From Brachionus plicatilis (Eukaryota; Rotifera; Eurotatoria; Ploima; Brachionidae), in NCBI GenBank assembly GCA_010279815.1, contig QEOQ01000258.1, forward strand, positions 437,004 through 501,003: a DNA stretch of 64,000 nt. The letters are read 5' to 3'. Below the pieces are notes generated by a model. The model was not told where the DNA came from. It did no database searches and saw only the letters and a program-made list of their open reading frames with translations. A program made the position numbers and the translations under genes. Positions 57,217-64,000 of this stretch are shown here, piece by piece; position 1 is the first letter of the stretch; every line of letters begins with the position of its first letter.

Positions 57217-58031
57217 ATGGGTTCAAATCATTCAGCATTTCAGTCCGAAGAAAACAAAGCCAAATTAGCAGAATATCAAGTTGGTTGCAATTTTGTTTAT
57301 TGATCAAAAAAATTTCACTTTAAATTTAGAAATTTACATACTTAAAAACAAATGAAATTTTTAAGTAAACTTTAATTTTTGTTTGTTCAATTTAAAAAAA
57401 AATTATTTTCAAGATGCTATGAAGCATTCGAAAAAGTTGCCAAAAAGCCCAGAGGTAAATTTGAGGACTGGACAATTGATGAGGAAAAATTTCGAGAGTT
57501 TGATCAATTTAAAGTTCATTTTCAATTTTGAATAAAAGTTTTAAAAGCTTTTAAATTGTTTTCCTTTTCAAGAATAATCCATTCATAGACCGCATTTTCG
57601 AAGTCTTTTCAAATGGTGATGGAGCAATGTCCTTCGAACATTACCTAAATATGATGTCAGTTTTTTCAGATTCATGTCCCACAGATGTTAAAGCTAAATA
57701 TGCGTTCAGAATTTACGGTATCTTATTTTTTTTCAATTTATTTATACACCTTATATCACATCTCATTTAAGATTTTAAAAATTCACACCATCTTGATCAA
57801 GAGGATATTGGTTCTTTAATTGAAAAAATCACAGTGAAACAAAATTTCAGTGAAGATTTCAAAAACATAATAATAAAAAAAGTTTTTCGCAAAAAATTTT
57901 AATTTTATTTTTAAGATTTTTATGATATTTTTAAGATTTTTGAAGAAGCTGATATAGACGGAAATGATCAAATAAGTTTAGAAGAATTCAATCATATAGC
58001 CAACAAGTATAGCAACGATTTTCAAAAGTAA
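57217..58031 (+). CDS. CIB-family EF-hand protein (calcium and integrin binding), six exons
   Basis: Exons at 57217-57279, 57330-57364, 57414-57513, 57573-57717, 57772-57881 and 57936-58031 join in phase to 182 residues; family members have about 187-190. The start MGSNHS fits N-myristoylation. EYQ and FTYLKTNEIFKCYEAFEK match the N-terminal helices. NNPFIDRIFEVFS and YAFRIYD are the CIB blocks before the Ca-binding hands. The last EF loop DIDGNDQISLEE keeps the oxygen ligands. The preceding loop DFKNSHHLDQED lacks the acidic residue at position 3 and the glycine at 6. Two donors (GTTGGT, GTTCAT) are weak. The end is uncertain: AAG-TAA at 58026-58031 is also an AA^GTAATT donor, and an exon from about 58096 would give a longer tail. 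CIB proteins regulate kinases and integrin or stereocilia complexes. Confidence 0.75.
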
Positions 58032-58219
58032 TTTTTTTTATTTTCAAAAAAAAATTGATAACTAGAGCTAAAAAATTTACTAATTTGAATTTTAGTAAGA
58101 GCAGGCAAATTGAAGTTAACGATAAAATTCTAATAATCATGTCCAAAAATTATTATTTAAAGAGGGTTTTAAAGTTTTATTTGATTATAAAATTTAATTC
58201 AGAAGCACACCTTTAAAGT

Positions 58220-59300
58220 AATGATTTAATACTTAATTACTTAATTTTTTTTATCTGCAAAACTCTGAAAAAATGCACAATTACGCAAAATCCTTTTGTT
58301 GTTGTGGTTGAAAAAATGTCTCTGCATTAAATTTTAAATTTGAATAATAATTTAAAATGTTTTCATTATCATGAATATTAACAAAAAAAAAGAATAGTAA
58401 TCATGATCATTAAATTCAATTTGCTTAGGGGTTATCTTTTAAAGTTATTTTTTAAATAATTTGAGAAAGCTATCAAATAGCATAAATAAATATTTTGATT
58501 TTTTTTATAAAATAACAATAAAATTTAAGTTATTTAATATTTTTTTAATGCAAAGATAAGTTTTTGAGTTAATACCATACCAAATCTATAATTAAACTCT
58601 GGGTTATCTTAATGCATATTTTTGAACACATTTAATTAATTATATGCTAAGTTAGAGAAAGAAATTTTTTTAGCTTTGAAAATTTAAAAAATTTAAACCT
58701 ACACAGTATAAAAAAATAAATAATTTTTAAATTTTAACTTCAATTTGAGGTATAGTTGATATTTTTAGTGAAATTAAGAAAATTTTTTTCTTTTTGACTT
58801 ATAATTATATTCTGATGTAATTTAACTGCATTGCAGATTTTAAAGATTTTATCTAAGAAAAAGGAAATTTATTATTAATTATTTATTTTTTAAAGAAATT
58901 TCTAAAAATTGAAAAAAAATCAAATAGTTTTTAATTAACGTTTTCAAAAAATAGCATTTAAATTTTAGTTCTAAATTGTTCAATGAAAATAAAAATAAAA
59001 ATTCTTTAATCTTTAATAAAATCGAAATGTATTTACAGGCAAAAGTGTTTGACAGTTTTTAAATCTAAATTTAAATTGAAAACTTTGCTAAGTTTTATTT
59101 GATGAAAAGAATTATTTTTCTCGAAAAAATTTAAAAATTTTTTAAGGACTTTTTCAATTAAAATTTGATGATGTGAACTAAAGTTAACCAAGAAATGCAA
59201 ATTTTTGAAATAATAAATAATTATAATCAAAGACTAAAAGCTTATTTTGCTTTTTTTTATAAAAAACTATTTTTTGAATAAATTTTTTGAAAAATTTTGA
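58220..59300. other. Intergenic, no gene seen
   Basis: AT-rich sequence between CIB and mrps33. The minus-strand frame at 59033-59230 is low-complexity. Confidence 0.5.
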
Positions 59301-59301
59301 T

Positions 59302-59662
59302 ATGAGTTCAAATTATGCCCGAAGAATGGCACAATTAAGTGCCAGAATATTTGGACAAATTCCAGTTGAAAAAAATACCCCAAATGGTCGTTTGATTCAA
59401 CGCTTAGCTAAAAAACCAATAGATAAAATGGAAGAGTATTCTATGAACTATTACCCTAGGCACCAAGAGCATGATCATTTGTTCAAAGTTCTTCGATATC
59501 ATGGACTTTATAGGTAAATTCTAATTACTAACATATCCTTTGATTTATTTTTCATTATTTTTTTAAAGAGATGAGCATCAAGATTTTGTTGAGGAAATTG
59601 AGCGTCTTAAAAGATTAAGAGGAAAAGGCAAGCGCGAAAGAAAGCAACGCACAGAAAATTAA
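59302..59662 (+). CDS. MRPS33: Mitochondrial ribosomal protein S33, two exons
   Basis: Exons at 59302-59513 and 59569-59662 with a 55-nt GT/AG intron give 101 residues, close to the usual 106. The start SSNYARRMAQLSARIFG, the middle YYPRHQEHDHLFKVLRYHGLYR and DEHQDFVEEIERLKRLRGK are the family's conserved blocks. The tail is basic, as usual for this small-subunit protein. Upstream codons in the same frame (from 59287) lie in an A/T run, so the ATG at 59302 is the likely start. It acts in the mitochondrial 28S subunit. Confidence 0.93.
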
Positions 59663-60044
59663 CATTTTAAGAATTACTCAAACCAATTTTTAAATAAATT
59701 TTATTAAGACAAAGTGCTCACAAATTTTATCTATTCAATTTTTTAGCTATAAAAAATTTTTTGAGATCAAAACACAAAAATTAAAACCAAAATGATGCGA
59801 AAAAAAATGAAAATACTTTTTTTTAAATTTAAAAATTTTGCGAATAAATGATTTAAATTAAAGTTACTAATATAACTTCGTCTATTAAGTCATACAACCA
59901 AGCAATAGAAAAACCAGCCAAATCAATCTCAACTAAAAGCAAAAAATAACAATTTTTATTTTTTTTACTCTTTTTTATTTTTTTATTATCCAACATTTAT
60001 TTTGAAAATATGACATTTATTTTTTTAAAGCGCTTAATTTTCTG

Positions 60045-60120
60045 AAAGGGAGCGTGCTATCTCCAAGTAGCTGGCCTAAATGGCTATTTTTATAATAGTA
60101 ATAATAATAATAATAATAAT
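60045..60120 (+). repeat. Hairpin followed by (AAT)n tail
   Basis: TAGCTGGCCTAAATGGCTA forms a short stem and is followed by (AAT) repeats. It is the same design as 8886, 14990 and 32655. The palindromic element 60123-60436 begins directly in the tail. Confidence 0.45.
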
Positions 60121-60122
60121 TT

Positions 60123-60436
60123 GGCAAAATGAAAATTATTGTACATTTTTACATTTTTGAGAGAAAAAAAAAATCTCAAAATCAAAAAATCTAAAAAAAT
60201 TTTAATTCAAGAAAAGTAATAATAAATTCGCAATTACTTAAAAAGGAGTTTTAGAAAAATTTAAATGTAAAAACCAAGGATAATTTTTTGAAAATCCTTT
60301 TTAATTAATTGCGAATTTATTATTTCTTTTCTTAATGAAAATTTTTTTAAGTTTTTTTATTTCGAGATTTTTATTTTTTCTCTCAAAAATGTAAAAATGT
60401 AAAAATATAAAAATGTACTATGAATTACATTTTGCC
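60123..60436. mobile_element. 314-bp palindromic element, GGCAAAATG termini
   Basis: The left arm GGCAAAATG…GTACATTTTTACATTTTTGAGAGAAAAA pairs with the right arm ending CATTTTGCC. TAATAATTT lies on both sides, an exact 9-bp duplication, although the left copy is part of an AAT microsatellite. The arms contain TAATAAATTCGCAATTA inverted as well. Confidence 0.65.
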
Positions 60437-60844
60437 TAATAATTTTACGGTTGATGCCACTTATAAGCTAATTTTTCAGGGGTTTCCATTTTTAATCAAA
60501 AAAATTTTCATCCGTTCGAAATTGTAGTCATTTCCAATGAAACTCGTGCAAATTTTGAGTTTGTTTTCAAATATTTAAAAGTAATGGGTGCTCAATAAGG
60601 TAATTGCTAAAACGCGGTATACCTTTTTTTTACTAAAACACGGACCACCGCTTAGAGACCGAAGGAATAATTAAATAAACTTTCTTTAACTGTTTTTTAG
60701 GACAAAATTTTATGCTCTTTCACGCGCAATTAAGACCTTAGCTCTAGGACTTTTAGTTTTTGCTGCACAGATCTTTAAAATAAAAAAGAACCAAAAAAAT
60801 TTACGGTTCATTTTTTTTGGCTAGAACCAAAAGGCTTTCATTTC

Positions 60845-61198
60845 GGCATCTTGAAGTTAGGATCAAAAAAATCAGATCAAATAGTATTTTGATTGTAACT
60901 TTTGAATGGTATTTGATTAAGTATCTCTGCAAAATGCCAACTAATGCAAAAAACATGCTAAACATTAGATCATGCTCGGCAAAAACTCTGCAATTAAACT
61001 GTACAGTTGAGTTAAATACTTTTGAATGACGTGCATTTTTCTGCAAAATTGCAGAGTTTTTGCAGAGCAGTTTATAATATTTAGCATGTTTTTTGCAATA
61101 GTTGGCATTTTGTAGAGATACTTAATCAAATACCATTCAAAAATTACAATCAAAATACTATTTGATCTGATTTTTTTGACCCTAAACTTCAAGATGCC
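60845..61198. mobile_element. 354-bp palindromic element inside 60599-61949, four CTCTGCA motifs
   Basis: The arms begin GGCATCTTGAAGTTAGGATC and end CTAAACTTCAAGATGCC, with pairing over about 150 bp each. Flanks TTTCATTTC and TATCATTTC are a 9-bp duplication with one mismatch. CTCTGCA/TGCAGAG occurs at 60925, 60986, 61050 and 61061. Confidence 0.8.
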
Positions 61199-61209
61199 TA
61201 TCATTTCCG

Positions 61210-61420
61210 GGAGTAGATCAAAATAGCATCAATCAAAATAGCTAACTTAAATTAGCTAAAAATAAAAATGGAACTATTCAAAACAGCTAATTTAAATTAG
61301 CTAAAATCAAAATAGCTAAACCTAAAATTACTAATTGATTAATTAAAAATAGCTAAGTCAGAAAAGCTAAATTTTATTTACAAGTTCGAAATAACTAATT
61401 GATTACTATTTTAAAAAAAA
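61210..61420. repeat. AGCTAA/TTAGCT-rich block
   Basis: AAAATAGCTAA, TTAAATTAGCTAAAA and ACTAATTGATTA recur at irregular spacing in both orientations. Confidence 0.5.
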
Positions 61421-62520
61421 TCTGTTTTTGTCAATCAAAAAATGTCCATTCAATATTTCAATATTAAACTTAAATTACGAACAGTATCTTCTAAATTTTC
61501 TTTTCTATATTGACCTAACATACACTTGATTCTATCATCCAAAAGCATATATTTAGGTCTCCGTTTGTAAACAATACCAGTTCTTAAGCGTACTAGTTCA
61601 CGTTCAACTCGATTTTGTTCATTTTTAAATGATTCTATATTTATTTTTATCGTTAGTGCTTTATTTTTTATTAAAAAGTTAATTATTATAACCTCTTTGC
61701 GGAATTGCCTTTATTATCTTACTAAAAGTCTATCGACAGCTAAAAATAAATTTTCGCTATGGAAAATAAATATGGTTTAATTTTTTGTGTATACAAAATG
61801 TATCCAATATTGAAATAACACCGAAAGAATCAACAAAGTATGTCAAAATTAAAAACAGTTGAAGAAAGTTTATTTAATTATTCCTTCGGTCTCTAAGGGA
61901 TGGTCTGTGTTTTGGTAAAAAACAGGTATACCGTGTTTTAGCAATAACCCTCAATAATGTTTGCCCGAAACTTCAATTAGAAAAAAAATTATGATCAGAT
62001 AAAAATAAAATTATGAAAATTTACAGTTTGATACAAAATTTTGTCTATTTTTCGCAAATAATAACGGATTTTTAAAATTTAATAAAAAGATTTTTTTTTT
62101 AGATATCTTCGACCAGAATTAGATATTGACCTGAAATTTTACACACATATTAAATAGGCTATTAAATAAATGGCTAATTGATTGATTTAAAGCACTTTTT
62201 TAAGAGTTTTTTTACATCAAATCTGATTCGGTCACTTTCTTTGATAAATATTTGAACGATTTTTATATGAATCTGCTTTATAAAGTATATCATTTAAAAG
62301 CTAAGAGCCTAAGATACAGTATAAAATATAATTCTTAATAGTTGTACAAGGATTTGATGAAAAATAATTGAATTAAAATTAATAAATTTTTTTTTTTTAA
62401 TTTTGTTTTGCTTTTAAAATTCTTTATTTAAGATTTATTGCATAATTCCTAAATTTTAATTAATATTTTTTGATCACTTTTGAATAATTTTCCTAATTAA
62501 AACTTTAAAATAATCAATAT

Positions 62521-62923
62521 GGCAACAAGCAACAAGCCCTACGAGAATTGGTTAATAAACGCCATCAAATTGGAATATCCAAGCAGTTTTTCCATTGTCT
62601 TTGAAATCCTTTATCCAAAGAGAGACTTTTCTTCGGTAAACTTTTCTGAGAACCATATGAAAAATTCACTGATGGATATTCTATTTTGATGGCACTTTTA
62701 GCCGTTTATTTAATAGTGTTATGCCAGCAAAACTAAGTATACTATTATTTAATTTTTTTCTCTTTAAATACTTGTTAAATTTCAGTTTGATGGATTAGAA
62801 ATAAAACTTATTGAAAAAACATATTTCTCTAAATCTCGAGTTTTTACAATAGCTAATTCTCTTTTTAATATGAAAGTAAAATTTCAGGTCAATATCTAAT
62901 TCTGGTCGAAGATATCTGAAAAA
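62521..62923 (+). CDS. Possible small two-exon gene inside the outer inverted-repeat element
   Basis: ATG at 62521 opens 39 codons of ordinary amino-acid make-up (MATSNKPYENWLINAIKLEY, later EILYPKRDFSS) ending at a GTAAAC donor. An acceptor TTTCAG near 62786 continues in phase with FDGLEIKLIEKTYFSKSRVF and a stop soon after the frame enters the right inverted arm. About 75 residues in all. I recognise no family. The less A/T-biased codon use of exon 1 compared with its surroundings is the main support. Confidence 0.35.
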
Positions 62924-63129
62924 AAAATCATTTTATTGAATTTTAAAAATCCGTTATTATTTGCGAAAAAAAGACAAAATTTTGTATCAAACTACAAATT
63001 TTCATAATTTTATCTTTATCTGATCATAATTTTTTTTCTAATTGAAGTTTCGGACAAGCATTATTGGGCAACCGTTAATATCAGAGAAATTAATAGAAAA
63101 ATTTTCTAACAGTCCATTAATAGTTATAG

Positions 63130-64000
63130 CTGATGGGGGTCTATTCCCTTATGTGACCAATTGATCACGTAATATGTGACCAAAAATTTTTTAGGTGATA
63201 GGTGACCAACACTGGTCACGAAATACGTGATCAAAATTTTTTTTAGGTGAACAAAAAAATTGACTTAATAAAATCATTGATCACATAATGCTAACATTGA
63301 TCACAAATGTTAGTCTTGATCACATAAAAAAAATAATTTGAAATTCACTTAGGTTTTGAAAACGGGTCTCCCTTTTCAACACAAAAAAATAACCATTCAA
63401 CACAATTTCAAAACGCTCAGCACATAATGATTTCTTCTCAACACAAAAAATAAAATTTGTAAAAAATACTTTTAGCACAAAAATTAAAAATAAAATGCAT
63501 TCAACACAAAAATGGCTTATTGGGAAAATTTAAAAAAATTTTTTCAAGATCTTTTTTATTCAAGAACTGTTATAAAGTTGAGAGTTCTTTTCTTTAAGCT
63601 TCGGAATTTACTTTATTTACCTGACTTCGACTCATAAATATCATTAAATAAAATTTAAAATAAAAAAAATTAATTTTATTATAAACATTTTTGTGTTGAA
63701 AAAAAATTTCCTTTAAGAATTATTTTCAAACACAATTTTTTTGTGTTAAATATTTTTTTTTTAAATATATTTTTTTGTGCTAAGAAGAAATCGATTGTAC
63801 TGAAATAATATTCCCTTTGAAAACTTTTTTAAACATAATTTATCAGGAACCTTAAGCATTACATAAAATATTACATTAAAATGACTTTTCAAAATTTAAA
63901 ATCTTTGCAAAATAAAAAATTGAAACCTAGTTGTAATTTTTTTTGGTCACGTAAAAAATTTTGATCACAAAATAAATTTATTTTAAATTTCAAATTTTTT
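63130..64000. repeat. Large palindromic repeat field with GATCAC and CAACACAAAA motifs
   Basis: The outer left part repeats TGATCAC and GTGACCA-type strings (63155-63320). The inner left part repeats TTCAACACAAAA (63370-63510). The right part has the inner motif inverted (TTTTTGTGTTGAA near 63690, TTTTTGTGTTAAA near 63735), then GGTCACGTAAAAAATTTTGATCACAA at about 63943. It looks like one large inverted-repeat element running to or past the window end. Confidence 0.5.

Larger units (their letters stand above)
60599..61949. mobile_element. 1.35-kb element inserted in the outer element, exact 8-bp duplication
   Basis: The arms 60599-60700 (GGTAATTGCTAAAACGCGGT…) and 61850-61949 (…CCGTGTTTTAGCAATAACC) are inverse copies. 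CTCAATAA flanks both sides (60591-60598 and 61950-61957). The arms share GAGACCGAAGGAATAATTAA. Between them lie another palindromic element and AGCTAA-rich sequence. No transposase frame was seen. Confidence 0.75.
60587..63073. mobile_element. Outer element of a nest: ~185-bp inverted arms
   Basis: The arm 61952-62140 (AATAATGTTTGCCCGAAACTTC…) is the inverse of 62883-63066 (…GAAGTTTCGGACAAGCATTATT). The first bases of the left arm (GGTGCTCAATAA) now lie at 60587-60598, separated by the element at 60599-61949. The interior at 62521-62920 holds a possible small gene. No secure target duplication is seen. Confidence 0.6.

Noticed and set aside
57718..57771. CIB intron donor GTATCTTAT looked like a U12-type site, of interest because RNPC3 is present
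   Set aside because: It differs from the U12 consensus at two places and there is no TTCCTTAAC-like branch site before the acceptor. An ordinary U2 intron is the safer reading.
60801..61204. Three frames on both strands with similar peptides
   Set aside because: They are the two arms of a palindromic element read from each side.
1..64000. Searched for tRNA genes, CRISPR arrays and rRNA
   Set aside because: No tRNA-type B box with a foldable cloverleaf, no regularly spaced short repeats and no rRNA cores were recognised by eye; a covariance-model scan would be decisive.

Overview
The window is nuclear DNA of a very AT-rich invertebrate animal, by eye about 75-80% A+T outside two GC-rich islands. 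The genes are animal in type: mitochondrial ribosomal protein S33, COA3, cardiolipin synthase, an SSX2IP/ADIP-like centrosomal protein, a CIB-type EF-hand protein, SGT and the minor-spliceosome protein RNPC3. Many introns are about 45-60 nt with GT/AG ends. The base composition, small introns and repeat load would suit a monogonont rotifer or a similar small invertebrate, but the sequence alone does not fix the species.

Layout. Positions 1-12.5 kb hold one unrecognised Cys-containing gene on the minus strand and then about 10 kb of gene-poor, repeat-scarred DNA. From 12.6 to 29.4 kb there is a run of minus-strand genes: a Tctex1-domain protein, the SSX2IP homologue (five exons, phases consistent), cardiolipin synthase, an assembly gap, a second Tctex1-domain protein, the U11/U12-65K homologue and a cytosolic inorganic pyrophosphatase. 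From 29.4 to 34 kb the DNA is repeats. At 34.0-35.0 kb DNLZ (mitochondrial Hsp70 escort protein) and COA3 (cytochrome oxidase assembly) lie head to tail with 2 nt between the stop of one and the start of the next. From 35.2 to 38.7 kb there are nested transposon scars.

From 38.8 to 42.9 kb lies a broken Ty3/gypsy retrotransposon whose pol end carries a C2H2 zinc finger. It is followed by a small GC-rich island, a J-domain pseudogene and a second Ty3/gypsy pol (46.3-49.3 kb) that is strikingly GC-rich and almost intact. The right part has a six-exon SGT gene with a ~91 bp tandem repeat in one intron, a mariner-like pseudogene split by a palindromic element, a five-exon membrane protein, a CIB gene, mrps33, and a stack of at least three mutually nested inverted-repeat elements (60.6-63.1 kb).

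The genes serve mitochondrial biogenesis and lipids (CRLS1, DNLZ, COA3, MRPS33), the cytoskeleton (two Tctex1 proteins, SSX2IP), splicing, chaperoning and calcium signalling. Apart from the DNLZ-COA3 pair no functional clustering is evident. The most unusual content is a set of palindromic non-autonomous elements with 8- or 9-bp target duplications. Four of them share clusters of the motif CTCTGCA in their centres.
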